From: Mercenaria mercenaria
Taxonomy: Eukaryota > Mollusca > Bivalvia > Venerida > Veneridae
Length of the DNA: 64,000 bases
Reading direction: 5' to 3'
NCBI RefSeq assembly: GCF_021730395.1
Contig: NC_069375.1
Coordinates: forward strand, 13,663,001 to 13,727,000
Part shown: positions 12,901-24,711 of the stretch, in pieces
How positions within the stretch are numbered: the first letter of the stretch is position 1
How the letters are laid out: each line of letters begins with the position of its first letter
The notes under the pieces: model-generated
What the model saw: only the letters and a program-made list of their open reading frames with translations
Databases searched by the model: none
Told to the model about the DNA's origin: nothing
Translations under genes and position numbers: made by a program

Positions 12901-14300
12901 CATAACTGATTATAAACTATAAAACCAAGAGTGCGTACTAAAGAAATGACTGCAGAAAATCACGTGTATGTTTCCTTACAAATTAAAGTCGTTACATGAC
13001 TGTGCAGAATGAACATTAATTGTTGCAAAAGTAAGAAGACCAACTTAAACGTGCGACCTCCAAGAATGCAAGAAACTGATCGAAAGACAGTCATACATAC
13101 GACCTCTCTAACGTGTATCTTATTACGAGATCAAATGTCGTTTCATATATATATATATATATACACCGAACCGAGATGAAACAACTTCTAAGCAAGGGTC
13201 CTTCTAAAGTAAACATAAATCGCTAGCATTTCATGAATATATCAATCTTATTCTGCCATTCACTTTGCGTTTACTAATTATATTTATTACTTAGATATTT
13301 ACGTTCTCACTGTTCCTTCGAACATTGACGTGATGTACAATTTTGTTTGCATTGCAAAATAACACGTGCTAAATGCTAATGCGGCTTGGTGTTCATGTGC
13401 CGGGGACCATTTTAAGTCAAGTCCATTTAGCAATAGCTTAGACAGAGCGTCATTGCATCGGAAAAATTCATGATGTGAAATTTTGAGTTTTCATAAAATA
13501 TTCTTGCCAGTGTTTATGACCCTGTCGTATGTGAGTTTTTATGAACAATTACTTTAAAATTAAACGCCATTCCGTTCTTTAACCGTGAATGATATCAACA
13601 TCAAAGAATGTTCTTTTAACAAATAACCACTAAAACACATTGTAAACCTGATTTTACATTGAAATTTATCTGTCATTTGTGAGCAAATGGGAATCTGACC
13701 AAAATGAGTACCATTACGGAAAAAATGTATTTTTATTCCTATGATGCAGAAGTTATTAGACAATGGAGATGTAAACAATCGGTAAGTGGCGCTACAAACG
13801 AAATGTCACAACATTTCAATTTAAACGGGTTTGTTGGAACCACTGGTATGACGGAATTCTGCAGTATAATATTTTAAAGATATACTTTTTTACATTTGGC
13901 TCCAAAATTTGAAAGTTGAAGTAAGTCAAATATCTTCGAGAAATTTTAGAATATGTCCACACTATGCATTTCCTTCTAGGCTGCAGCACTAATCCCTTTC
14001 CCTGAATCTAATCCTATCTCATACCACAACCCTAACACTCACATTCTCACTCATAACCCTAAAGTCAGGGACTATGGGAATTTAACTATAGTGTTGAGAC
14101 AGAAAACATGTTGGTCTTAAATAGGTGCAGGCAGATTCTTAAGCCAATATTTTGGACAAAATAAGATCCAGTATAAGCTGTACAAAAATCAATGAAATAA
14201 GAATGAATACAATATTTTCAACAGTAATTCAAGAGAACGCTCTTAAAAACCGGCGAGTTTCAACAGCGCTATTTAAAATATATAGAGTTGTGAAAAAATA
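9993..14300. other. AT-rich intergenic DNA
   Basis: No gene, tRNA or recognisable transposon was found in this 4.3-kb stretch. A short (TA)n run lies at about 13148-13162. A few CCCTAA-like words near 14026-14062 are not an array. Confidence 0.5.
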
Positions 14301-14303
14301 GCC

Positions 14304-14697
14304 CAGTTAGCGACAGTAGTTTGCAGGGGCTCGTCACAGCCAGTTAGCGACAGTAGTTTGCAGGGGCTCGTCACAGCCAGTTAGCGACGGTAGTTTGCAC
14401 AGGCTCCTCACAGCCAGTTAGCGACGGTGGTTCGCAGGGGCTCGTCACAGCTAGTTAGCGACGATGGTTTGCAGGGGCTCCTCACAGCCAGTTAGCGACG
14501 GTGGTTCGCTGGGGCTCGTCACAGCCAGTTAGTGACGGTGTTTGCAGGGAGTGCTCCTCGTAGCTAGTTAGCGACGGTGGTTTGCAGGAAGCGCTCCTCG
14601 TAGCCAGTTAGCGACGGTGGTTTGCAGGGAGCGCTCCTCGTAGCCAGTTAGTGACGGTGTTTGCAGGGACTCCTCACAGCGGCGTTGGTTTGCAAAA
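14304..14697 (+). repeat. 37/40-bp minisatellite, ten units
   Basis: Ten head-to-tail copies of a unit starting CAGTTAGCGACGGTGGTTTGC are present. The first six are 37 bp and end GGGGCTCGTCACAGC. Units seven to nine are 39-40 bp with a GGGAGCGCTCCTCGTAGC ending. The last full unit returns to the shorter CTCCTCACAGC ending, and a partial unit follows. The array is more GC-rich than its flanks. It encodes nothing obvious. Confidence 0.9.
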
Positions 14698-14699
14698 GG

Positions 14700-15065
14700 A
14701 GAGCAGAAGGTGGCTACATCTTCCATTTCTGCTGGAAATTCATAGTCTCTTGTGCCTTCAGATGCAAAAAAAAATAAATATGCTTGAATTACATATATTA
14801 ATTTAACGTAGGTAGTAAGATAAAGAATGCAAATCCAGTCCCGATAAACAAATATTAACCAACAGCGCTATTTGTTTAATGTTTATGTTTTTGTAGATTT
14901 TACAATAAGACTTAAAACGTTTCCTTTTCAAATGGTAGCTCGGCTATTTGTAGGGGACGCGATATTGACAATATGTATAGTTGGATTGTGGGTCCGAACC
15001 TCATCTTGACCAGCCCTTTTTCTTGTAACAAAATGTCAAATTTTTATATAACTTGGTTTTGAATA
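14700..15065. other. intergenic DNA, nothing recognised
   Basis: AT-rich sequence between the minisatellite and a pearl-like element. No coding or repeat structure was identified. Confidence 0.5.
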
Positions 15066-15069
15066 TATA

Positions 15070-15352
15070 ATAAATTAAAACAAGGAGAAACGGTCCCATT
15101 TGGTTAACCAAGACATGGTCCATACAAAGCAAACTAAGTCCAAAACGAGGTCAAGGTCAAACTGAGGTCAGGTGATGTCTGAAGACGAGGAATGGTCACA
15201 GGTTACATCTGCATTTGTATTAAGTCATTCTAGTAAGGGATATTGATGCTAGACGAAACGGTCCCATTTGGTTAACCTCGTACGGACGGACGAACGGACG
15301 GACGGATAGGACAATCACTATATGCCTCCCGCATCAGTAGATGCCGCGGGCA
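15070..15352 (+). mobile_element. short pearl-like element with GGAC microsatellite and end hairpin
   Basis: The phrase 'gaaacggtcccatttggttaacc' occurs twice (about 15088 and 15258), bounding a ~170-bp core unit. A GGAC/GAAC microsatellite follows at about 15281-15307. The element ends in a hairpin in which ATGCCTCCCGC near 15321 pairs with GCGGGCAT near 15345. Tandem core, microsatellite and terminal hairpin match the other pearl/Helentron-like elements here. The left end is not clear, so the copy may be truncated. Confidence 0.55.
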
Positions 15353-16180
15353 TAAAAAGATACTTGAATCGCGTATTCTATTTATGTGTCAATACGTTTT
15401 ATGGACTTTTAATAATATTTAAAACTCTATCATCTGCATTTGGTCATACTCCGAGTTTCTCCACCACCGAATCCCGCACGTGGTGTTATGTGCTAAGAAT
15501 GACCCATTATGTTAATTGACAGTGTAGTTTTAATTACTTTGAATTGAAATAGCAGTTTTACCATAAAATTGAACAATAAATGTTTGACAGTAAAGACGAA
15601 GAGCTTTCATCTATCGCTTGTGATAATAATATTGAGCACAATTCCATATAAGTCTGGATGGTGGTAGAGGATTTATGGCTTGCCATGGACATCTCCGTTC
15701 TGACGTCAGATTTGATTATCGTTCCATACTTGACGGACCAGATCTAGGTCATGCTGTATTATTTTTGTGAAGCAAAACCTTACATATTCTCTGAAAAACA
15801 CAAACACACACATACACAATCACAGAAATGCATATCATATAGTCCATAGATTTAATGTTGAGTCTTCCTGAAACCCCATGAACCAAAAAAAAAAAAAAAA
15901 ACAACTAATAATGATGATCCGTTTGTTTTAATTTTAATAGTCCGTCTTGCGGTAACTGAATTCTGAAGTTGGTCATAATTAGAGTTCGCATTAATAAGCT
16001 AGGCCTACTGTCTTCTAACTGCACGCTTCTGTCGATATATCGAATATTAATATTAGACATTATGCTGTTTTCGGATTGGGTGTTCCTTTCGTTGCCAGAA
16101 AAGACAATTTTATAACAAGCCCTATTCCGTCTGTCCTATATATCTACGTTCACATAAATACATTTTGTCAGTATGTCAGT
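15353..16180. other. AT-rich intergenic DNA
   Basis: No gene or known repeat was recognised. There is an A17 run at about 15885-15901. Confidence 0.5.
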
Positions 16181-16185
16181 AGGGA

Positions 16186-16442
16186 GTCAGTGGTGCAGTG
16201 GTTAGCAGGTTGAACTACAACGCCAGAGGTCCTGGTATGATTCCCGGTCGCGGCTGATATCCCGACTAGTGTTCAGTGCTGGGTGATTTACCTAAATTGG
16301 TACTGTTTCCAGCAGTATCGGCCTAGACTGACTGTTGTGGAGGTAAATATGACGCCTGCCGACGGGCTCAGCTGGAAATAAATTGTTCCATCCATTCCAG
16401 GTGGGGACTTTCGTCGACTACCCACGTTAAACAAGAAACTAC
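16186..16442 (+). mobile_element. tRNA-derived SINE
   Basis: The head has an A-box match (TGGTGCAGTGGTTAGCA near 16191) and a B-box-like GGTATGATTCCCGG near 16233. A non-tRNA body follows, and the 3' end reads 'acccacgttaaacaagaaac'. It is a different family from the SINEs at 24712, 35749 and 16984. No target duplication was identified. Confidence 0.6.
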
Positions 16443-16983
16443 TTTTATAATATTAAACGGTACATTTGCTAACAAAGATGTGGCCATTGAATTGTTTAAC
16501 TCACATATGAAGATTATTTGGGGTGGAAAATATCCCTCTGCTTTCTAAGTCACCAAGAAGTTCTTGCCATGCTGCAATAATGCACATCTCATGAAGTCTC
16601 CTCCACCAACACTCTATCCTCTGTAAAAAGATTATAGATTACTAGTATATATTACACAAACACAGTTTCAAATTAGATTCTATTATTCCTGTTCGGATTG
16701 AAACGCACCTCTTTACGAATTAGCTGAAAAATGTCTATGGATACATTGTTTTCTAGAAACAACTAGAGCTATCGCTAAAGGTGATTAATATCCCCGCAAC
16801 ACCGCTGTTACCCAGTACGTTTTATGGACCAATGAAATTTATGGCTACAACCACGGAAATTGCATGACTTACATCTACAAATTACTGAAAACATTAGTGT
16901 CGTGATGTTAGATGCTGAAGTCAGTAGTAGAGTAGATCAAGGTCCCTGTGACTATTTCCATTTGTATCCAGCCATGAACATTA

Positions 16984-18197
16984 TTTTGTTTGTTTGTTTT
17001 GGGTTTAACGCCATTTTGCAACAGTATTTCAGTCATGTAACGGCGGGCAGTGAACCTAACCAGTGTTCCTGGATTCTGTACCAGTACAAACCTGTTCTCC
17101 GCAAGTAACTGCCAACTTCCTCACATGAATTATCAGAGGTGGAGGACGAATGATTTCAGACACAAGGTCTTTTATCAAATCGTCACGGAGAACATACGCC
17201 CCGCCCGGGGATCGAACTCGCGACCCCGCGATCGGTCAAACCAACGCTCTCCCTACTGAGTTAAGGATGTAGGAGCGAATTTTTTCTAACGTAAAGAATT
17301 TTTCCATACTCTGTGAGCTTGAAGAACATTTGTTTCCAAGACAAACAAGAGAAGAAAAAACATAGGTCACCGAACTCGTTTTAATTTTATAGGGCATTTT
17401 CTTCACCCACTACTTAGCATTTCTGAAATTTTGTAAAATTAGAAAAATGGTGGTACTTTATAAAACATATAATATCCTACTTAATGTTATAGGGATTTCG
17501 GGTGTTACAGGTTAATATGAATACAAGGTGATGCCAGTATTATATAAGCATAGATGTCACTAACTATTCTCTTTCATTTTCACATATTGACATAATTACC
17601 CCACCCACTTTATTGTCAATGGAAAAAAACGTATTTAGATCTACAAAAAAAATTCTGACGTTACGTTTTTCAAAATATTTTGCAGCTTTAATGACCCACA
17701 AAAATGCTTCAAAATGGAAAGAAAAAAAGTTGGGGTCACCGTGCATCTAAGAGATTTATTAAGAAAAAACTGTTAAAAATTGGTGAATTTTGATATTTTT
17801 TGTACTTTTTCTTTTAATATATGTTTTCTAGATAATATAATGTGCTATCATGAAAACTTTTATTTCAATTATAGCTCATTATTATATGTATCAGTCAGGA
17901 AAATTTCAAAACCAAACCTAATCTACTTTAATAGATATTTGACATTACCTACCCCTACCCCATTGTAAATCTTACGTCAATTTTAGGCAAATACCAGCCA
18001 AAAATAAGAGTGAAAATTTTTTTTTCGCAAAAAGTAGAATCTATTTGCTTAAATGATACATTATTAGCCATATTTTAATTATCTATCATTAATTTTTGGC
18101 AAAACATTTGTTAGAAAGCACTATTCGGAGAAACATTTTTCAAAATGGCGGATATCCTGAAAAAAATGCTCGTACATCCTTAAGCGGGCGGGCTTGC
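16984..18197 (-). mobile_element. full-length tRNA SINE, split by a MITE
   Basis: On the minus strand the element starts GGCAAGCCCGCCCGCTTAA, continues into CTCAGTAGGGAGAGCG (A box) and GGTCGCGAGTTCGATCCCC (B box), and ends GGCGTTAAACCC plus an (AAAC)n-type tail at 16984-17010. It is flanked by the direct repeat ATGAACATTA at about 16974-16983 and 18199-18208, so both ends are secure. A 915-bp MITE (17265-18179) interrupts the tRNA head at TTAA. Removing the MITE and one TTAA restores a continuous SINE of about 300 bp. The unbroken A and B boxes suggest a fairly recent family. Confidence 0.85.
17265..18179. mobile_element. 915-bp MITE with TTAA target duplication
   Basis: The ends are inverted repeats: GGATGTAGGAGCGAATTTTTTC on the left and its near complement on the right (GGATGTACGAGCATTTTTTTC read inward). 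The element is flanked by TTAA at 17261-17264 and 18180-18183. The empty site is known because the insertion splits a SINE head whose other copies read through the position. A TTAA duplication is typical of piggyBac-type insertion, but the inverted repeats do not start with the CCC usual for piggyBac, so the superfamily is open. The interior is AT-rich and non-coding. Confidence 0.8.
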
Positions 18198-18208
18198 CAT
18201 GAACATTA

Positions 18209-19235
18209 ACAGTGGTGACAAACTGATAATGCAGTCTATTGCTAGCAACCTATGCTTATGTGAATCTGTTCTGAACCTGGTTTAAAGGTGAACTCCCAAT
18301 TAGTAAATTTTTGTCGCCTGCCATCCAATCCCCGTGGAACCACCGGAAGGACTTCTGCCTGTTAGCTACAACACCATTCTCGCTGCCTGCATCCATTCTG
18401 GTGCATCTTGGCGCAAAACGTTTGTTTGACTGATATAATGGTTTATATACAGATATGTATGTATCCAGTTCATCTTTTATTATTGCGAAAATCTGTAATT
18501 TGTTAAGTCAGTTAATAAACTGCGAAAGTTCTTCTATGACTGTAAGTACCATTAGTTCAAACAATTACAATAATTAAAAGTAAAACGACGCCTGAACCGT
18601 GAAAGTAAAATTTGACCCTCTTAGAAGAAACTACTAAACTTTTAACATTCTAACGCCACAGATTTCAGTTTGATCGTAGCGGTACCATCCATCGAAGAAT
18701 TAATGTCATATAGAGAATATTTGATTGTTGCAGTGAATATTTACTTATTCACGCTAAAGCTGTTAGTAAACCATTTATTCTCTTATCTCAATTACCTTCA
18801 ACAAGACAGAACAGAATAAGTAAAAGTAGGAATAAGATATATAATTGGCAACATGTAAGTGTACAATAGTTCGCGAAGTAAGTTCATATTTCAACAATCG
18901 ATATAATTTTCTTCGTATGGTTCCAAGAGATCTAGCGTCCGGGAAAATATGAAATGAAACGAGACTAAAAGTAAATTTAATCATGTTGTTAAGATAAATA
19001 TTACAATTCTGCGTAAAACACAGGTGTGAATGATTAATAAAATTGTCCGGTGTTTACGATTTTATAAGAAAAGACAACATCAGAGGCTTGGTTAAACCAA
19101 ACACATACAACCAAAATTGTAGATTTACAACTAGAAATCGGAGTGATTTACTTTGAAAAAACACACACGCATTATATATATTCAAAACTTAACACAAACT
19201 GTGTAAAAGAGTAAACATAAGCCAAAATTAAAACG
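18209..19235. other. intergenic DNA
   Basis: No gene was recognised. A slightly GC-richer patch at about 18320-18425 has no convincing open frame. Confidence 0.45.
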
Positions 19236-19309
19236 AAAATCAAGTCGCCGTATGACCTAAAATGTGTCGGTGCGACGTAACCCCCCCCCCCCCCCCCCCA
19301 AAAAAAAAA
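19236..19309 (+). repeat. SINE 3' fragment followed by C19-A10 run
   Basis: The stretch 'gccgtatgacctaaaatgtg' followed by 'tcggtgcgacgtaa' matches the 3' end of the SINE family at 24712 and 35749. It is followed by 19 C at 19281-19299 and 10 A at 19300-19309. The rest of the SINE is absent. Confidence 0.55.
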
Positions 19310-19381
19310 TGAAAATCTTTTCTCTAGAATATTAGTTTATTTTATTATACAATTCAACATCCATATGAAGAAACACCTCCG

Positions 19382-19600
19382 CAGCGCCCGAACAAGTACA
19401 GAACGCATTACGGTCGGAGTGGGGGAATATCCCTTGACGCACCGTAATGCACACAGACCGCATAAAGGGATTCCTTAGCGGCGCCCGAACTAGTACAAAA
19501 CGCGCTACGGTCCGACTGATGGAGTTCCACCGCGGCGCCCGAACTAGTACAAAACGCGCTACGGTCCGAGTGGAGGTGTTCCTTGCCGCACCGAATTGGA
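19382..19600 (+). repeat. GC-rich tandem repeat, three units
   Basis: The word GCGCCCGAACTAGTACA, followed by 'aaacgcgctacggtccga', appears at about 19384 (diverged), 19481 and 19535. The last two copies are 54 bp apart. The region is clearly GC-richer than the surrounding DNA. No gene was identified. Confidence 0.6.
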
Positions 19601-19621
19601 AGGAATTCTGAAGTCATACCT

Positions 19622-19850
19622 AACAAGAGCTGTCGGAGGACAGCAACGCTCGACTATTCAACAGCCTTGTCAATTGAATGAATACAAAAGTTGAAAAAGG
19701 GGCATAATTTTGTAAAATGCAAAGTAGAGGTATTGAACCTCTGTACTGCATGTCATATCATGACAGTGAACAAGTGTGTGAAGTTTCAATCCTTTCCAAT
19801 TTGTGGATACTGGGATACCAGCTTACATACAAAAACTTAACAAAAAACTG
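19622..19850 (+). mobile_element. truncated pearl-like element
   Basis: It begins with AACAAGAG and the hairpin CTGTC-GGAG-GACAG, then GCTCGACTATTC, as in the complete copy at 20413. The core is unlike that copy, and no microsatellite end is present, so this is a truncated relative. A stretch within it ('catgtcatatcatgacagtg') is echoed near 39609-39640. Confidence 0.5.
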
Positions 19851-20412
19851 CTAAGTCAAAGGGCATACTTATTGTTAAGCAATTTTTATGACACACGTAA
19901 AGAGCGAATGCGCATTAAAATCAAAACATCCGGTGAAACAGCATGGCAACCAATAACGATGTCAATCCGTCAATGTTTTTGAGCGTTTCTACTGTGCTAC
20001 AACAGTAATCATAGTTTCCAGTCGTTACTAACAAGTATGTTAGATCTAAGATAAGAGAAGTAATTTACGGTCTCGGTTTGATACAGGACGTGGTCAATTT
20101 ATTTGCGGTTTACAGTCTTTTACGGGATGTGATAATTCCAACTACTCGAACTGATTTGCGGTCTTCAGTTTTAAAGGGTCACAGAACAGTATTTTTTATA
20201 TAAATGGAATATGTACAGTTCATCGTTATAAGAACAAAATATACTAAAACATGCATAGCGATGCGAGGGTGAACAAACCATATATATGTATAGTTAAAAT
20301 TCATTCAATATTGGCTGGAATGTGACCTGTTTGTAAAGCATACTGTTTTCAGTGGTCGTTATTGAGAAAATGTTATAACTCGTCAAATGTTTCAGCGAGT
20401 GACTGGCACAAT
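19851..20412. other. intergenic DNA, nothing recognised
   Basis: No gene or repeat structure was recognised between the truncated and the complete pearl-like elements. Confidence 0.5.
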
Positions 20413-21780
20413 AACAAGAGCTGTCTGATGACAGCGCGCTCGACTATTCGAAGAATTGATTGAAGAATGGGGTCAAAATATTTCCACGGATATTCAGACA
20501 AAGAAATAAATAGATTAGACAAACAATGTTCCTGTATTACTTTGATTTCGATAAGTCTTGCACTAAATGGCAATATATGAGCCAATTTCAAAGTCCAAAA
20601 AGGGCCATAATTCAGCCAAAATAGTTATGTACTATTGCCTACAAATGGAAATCATAATGATAAACAGGTGTTCAAAGTATAAAAGCCATATGTCAAATAG
20701 TTTTGTCAAAACATGGACTTGTATGAAAACAGAACCAATTTCAAAGTCCAAAAAAGGCCATAATTCAGTCAAAATAGATTAGAGAGTTATGTTCTCTTTC
20801 CTACAGATAGAGACTATTATACTAAACAAGTGATAAAAGTTTAAAAGCCATATGTCAAACACTTTACAAAAAATATGAACTGGTACGAAAAACATAACCA
20901 AGATTTCTAAGTCAAAAGGGGCCATAATTCAGCCAAAATGTTTGATGGAGTTATGTACTCTTGCCTATAACTGGACATGGTGATGGTAAACAGGTGTTGA
21001 AAGTTTCAAAGCTTTATCTCAAAAGACTTTGTCAAAATATGAACTGGAACGAAATATTAACCCAGATTTCTAAGTCAAAAAGAGCCATAATTCAGCCAAA
21101 ATCCCTGATGGAGTTATGTGCTCTTGCCTATAACTGGACATGGTGATGGTAAACAAGTGTTGAAAGTTTCAAAGCTTTATCTCAAAAGACTTTGTCTAAA
21201 TATGAACTAGTACGAAAAACTTAACCAAGATTTCTAAGTCGAAAGGGGCCATAATTCAGCCAAAATCCCTGATGGAGTTACGTACTCCTGCCTATAACTG
21301 GCCATGGTGATGGTAAACAAGTGTTGAAAGTTTCAAAGCTTTATCTCAAAAGACTTTGTCTAAATATGAACTGGTACGAAAAACTTAACCAAGATTTCTT
21401 AGTCGAAAGGGGCCATAATTCAGCCAAAATCCCTGATGGAGTTATGTGCTCTTGCCTATAACTGGCCATGGTGATGGTAAACAAGTGTTGAAAGTTTCAA
21501 AGCTTTATCTTAAAAGACTTTGTCAAAATATGAACTGGTACGAAAAACTTAACCATGATTTCTAAGTCAAAAGGGCCCATAATTCAGCCAAAATCCTTGA
21601 TGGAGTTATGTGCTCTTGCCTATAACTGGCCATGATGATGGTAAACAAGTGTTGAAAGTTTCAAAGATTTATCTCAAAAGACTTTGTCAAAATGTGGACT
21701 GGTACGAAAAACTTAACCAAGGTGTGACGCCGACGCCGACGCCGTGGTGAGTAGGATAGCTCTACTTATTCTTCGATGGG
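20413..21780 (+). mobile_element. complete pearl/Helentron-like element with ~164-bp tandem core
   Basis: The left end is AACAAGAG plus the hairpin GCTGTC-TGAT-GACAGC and CGACTATTCGAAGAAT. The core has about seven units, recognised by CCATAATTCAGCCAAAAT at about 20605, 20758, 20922, 21085, 21249, 21413 and 21577. The period settles at 163-164 bp in the later units. A GACGCC microsatellite at 21725-21743 precedes the right end, where GAGTAGGATAGCTCTACT can fold and ATTCTTCGA is the inverted repeat of the left TCGAAGAAT. This matches the pearl/DINE layout. It is non-coding. The later units are nearly identical, which suggests recent amplification or homogenisation of the core. Confidence 0.75.
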
Positions 21781-22788
21781 ACTATTTGACCTGAATGCCT
21801 ATGGGGAATTAGTTATATTCCGTTTTTCAAAATTTAAAAGCCATAATTACTTTCTGATAAGGAAATTATGCCATTGCCTAGCAACAGCGAAAAATGCTAG
21901 CAAGTGCAATATATTATGATGTTATATTGTACCACCATAGCAGTGCAACACTTACTGATATGAACAAAAGTGATACTAAAATAATATTACATGACTGATC
22001 ACAGCATGTGACGGGCTAATATAGTATCATAGGAGATATGAACAAAATACTGTAGAACCTCTGTAAGTGACATCTCCGCTGTGCCATAACCTCTATAGAC
22101 AACCATTTTCTTTCTTATTTCTAATTCATTACACATTAACTTGTCTGCCGTACAATAAATACAATTCGCTTTTTATTACAGCAGTTACTCCAGAAAGGTG
22201 GCATTTTTTTTGTGAAATTTCTACATTAATTTTAATATTCTTAAAAAGATGACACTCAGAGAGTTTAGGTCACAGTTTGAAACAAAAAAGTGAACGTTTA
22301 CTTACTGTTGTTTTTTCTATCCAAGCTACAAAACAATTTCTGTCTTAAACATTTGACACCAGTCACAATATTGTTAGTATACTTTTTTTCAAATGTTTTT
22401 AAGGATAAATGTTTGCAGTACAAGTGTGTCTCCCTTGGTGAAAAGTTATACAACTATTGCATTCTAACTTTCCCAAATTTATTGATCCTGAAGGCGGAAC
22501 ATTACAAAGTCCATCATGCCCACGTACCTTATGTCGGTGCAATTTGAAGGCAGTTGCGCGTAAAGAACAACGTTCCATTGAATGTATTGCGGTTTCTTTT
22601 CATGTGTATTGAACAATATATTTACAATAGAACCTTTCAAATACAAAGCATTTAGAAACCCGATATCTGCATGACATGCATACATACAATTAAGTAAGGC
22701 ATGTGAGATAAGACAAAATTTGCACTGACAGCAGTTTTTAAAATTAAGTCGAAAGACAGAAAGAGCACTTAGCGTCCCCATGTCCATA
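21781..22788. other. intergenic DNA with a possible mariner-type terminal fragment
   Basis: No gene was recognised. 'tactgtagaacctctgtaagtg' at about 22049 resembles the TACAGT.GAACCTCT-type ends of pogo/Tigger-like elements, but no matching second end is seen. Confidence 0.35.
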
Positions 22789-23001
22789 AATTTAACTTTA
22801 GCCTACTGGCAGCAAGTGATTCTACCTTTGCGACCAGTGTAGACCAATATCAGCCTGTGAAAATCCGTGCAGGCTGATCATGGTCTGCACTGTTCGCTAT
22901 TCAGTCAATAGAGTTCAGTGAACACCCCTTTAAATAATAATGGCACTGTCCAAATTGAATGATAGAACAGTCCATTTTAGAAACTTAGCAGCGTAAAGGA
23001 T
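22789..23001 (+). mobile_element. ~210-bp MITE with central hairpin
   Basis: The element starts TTTAACTTTAGCCTACTGGC and ends TTTAGAAACTTAGCAGCG, with TAAAGGATA after it. The middle forms a hairpin in which AGACCAATATCAGCCTG pairs with CAGGCTGATCATGGTCT. A second copy of the same family on the minus strand is split across 25193-25277 and 29087-29212, where its outer end reads TTAACCCTTACCCAGC. It is non-coding; the superfamily was not determined. Confidence 0.7.
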
Positions 23002-23900
23002 AGCCTCAAAACACGTTTTATTTCTTTCCTATTCTCCATTTTAAATACTCAACCAACAACTAAACACACAATAGCCTTTATAAATGGCGGGTTATTACTG
23101 TTTATGAAACATTATCAAAACACAATAAGGCAAAGGAACACATTCAATTATAAATAAATTCAGTAATAAAATGTTCCAATTCACATTATTTCTTGTAATA
23201 ATGATACTGTCTTGAAAAATACATCTGTAATGAATTTCTTGATTTCTTAAACTTGCCATACAGATGTTGCTCTACATTTGTGTAGATAAATGAATTTTAA
23301 TAGTTACATTAACTTATTCTATTCTTTAAATGCATTTAACATAAACTATGACTTATAAACTAAATATAAATGTAAATATTGCGGTCATGCAAGGTTTTTG
23401 TTTCTAAAAAATAGACAAAATCGTGTCTTATTATCCCATTCTGATCATTCTTTAATGGTTTGTAATTATCAATCTTTCAAATGTACATTGTTGATGGCTG
23501 GCTGAAAGTTAATAAAGTACTGCATAAACCCAGATACCATCAAAGAAATAAAATTAAATAACTTCCATTGTATATTTTCGAATTAAAACCATTTTTGCTT
23601 AAGATAAATACAGCTGATAACAGTTTACATTCATATTGTTGTCAAAAACGAGAAGCGATTATCATGATTATATGTTTAATGATTTTGATTGACTTGAGTT
23701 ATTGGACGTAAGAGGAACATATATACAAAACATTTCATTTTTTTACATAAGATGATAAGGTTATTCAGATATATGGACGGGTAAGACCCATCTATTTTTC
23801 GCACGGGTGAAAATATTGTATAAATGAGTCCTTTTCTTTATCTAGATTTATGGAAAAATATCAAAGGTATTTTAACTTTGCAAACTATGTGACAGGTCTA
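23002..23900. other. AT-rich intergenic DNA
   Basis: Very AT-rich. No gene or recognisable element was found. Confidence 0.5.
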
Positions 23901-23903
23901 TTA

Positions 23904-24090
23904 CAGTCTAATCTGCCTTAACGATCACCTTGAATCAGCGGTCACCTGACGTTAACGGTCAGTTTGATACGCCCCCGACGAAATTCCCTCTATTTTATAC
24001 TTTGATTCGGCGGTCACCTGCTGTCCGCCGCCAGCGGCCACTCAAATCACCTCCCAAAGCCTACAAACGGCCTGCATTAGACGGTCATCT
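23904..24090. repeat. possible mariner/pogo-like terminal repeat region
   Basis: 'cagtctaatctgccttaacg' is followed by several 'cggtcacctg'-type words (about 23940, 24010), as in the arms of Tigger/pogo-like elements. A related start lies at about 34593 ('ctacagtcaaacatgtattt'). No paired right end or transposase is present, so this is a weak call. Confidence 0.3.
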
Positions 24091-24711
24091 TTTATTACAT
24101 ACACATACTATACTTATAATTATCATATAAATGGTATAAATTTTGTTCTGAATAAAACAGATAATCACATCGTTAAAGAACTTTTAAATGTGACGAGATA
24201 CATGAAACTTCCTTAGTATTGGTGGATAAAACTGACAACTAAGATTAATAGAACGATGAATATATGTCGTCATTTCTTCATGATTTCACGCAGAACGTTA
24301 AAGTACGATATTTGTCTCGCTCAGACACAAAAGTCGGAAGACTCATGGGTAGATTCGCAGAGTTTTAAACGAAAATAAACAATATATATTTACAAGGTAT
24401 AAAACTTTTGTCAAAGTACAAACCCTCATGAGAAAATATTTATGGTTTACGGACAAACTTGTTTTTGTCAGTCACGACAAGCGCATATACATGTACGAGG
24501 TCAACACATGGTGAAATACCACTGATAATAAGCAAGATAAACAAGTCTTCTCAAACGATATAGACGAAAATGAAAATTCCATACTGCAAAGCATTTTTAC
24601 AAATTTTGTAAATTGTATGTACATAAATTGACAACAGGGTCAAGAATGAGATTCAAGAACACCAGTTGATATTTCCTGCTGTAATTTCTGAACTTAAATA
24701 AAACGTCTACC

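Noticed and set aside
14020-14065. CCCTAA-like words suggesting interstitial telomere repeat
   Set aside because: There are only a few irregular words, with no array.
19384-19545. GGCGCCCGAAC, the complement of a tRNA-Lys 3' end, as in primer-binding sites
   Set aside because: It is part of a tandem repeat, occurs more than once, and no LTR lies beside it.
20600-21722. Regular repeats with a CRISPR-like look
   Set aside because: The whole ~164-bp unit is repeated without unique spacers, and the genome is eukaryotic.
22479-22787. 102-codon minus-strand frame
   Set aside because: It has no domain and no codon signal, and its start lies at the edge of a MITE.
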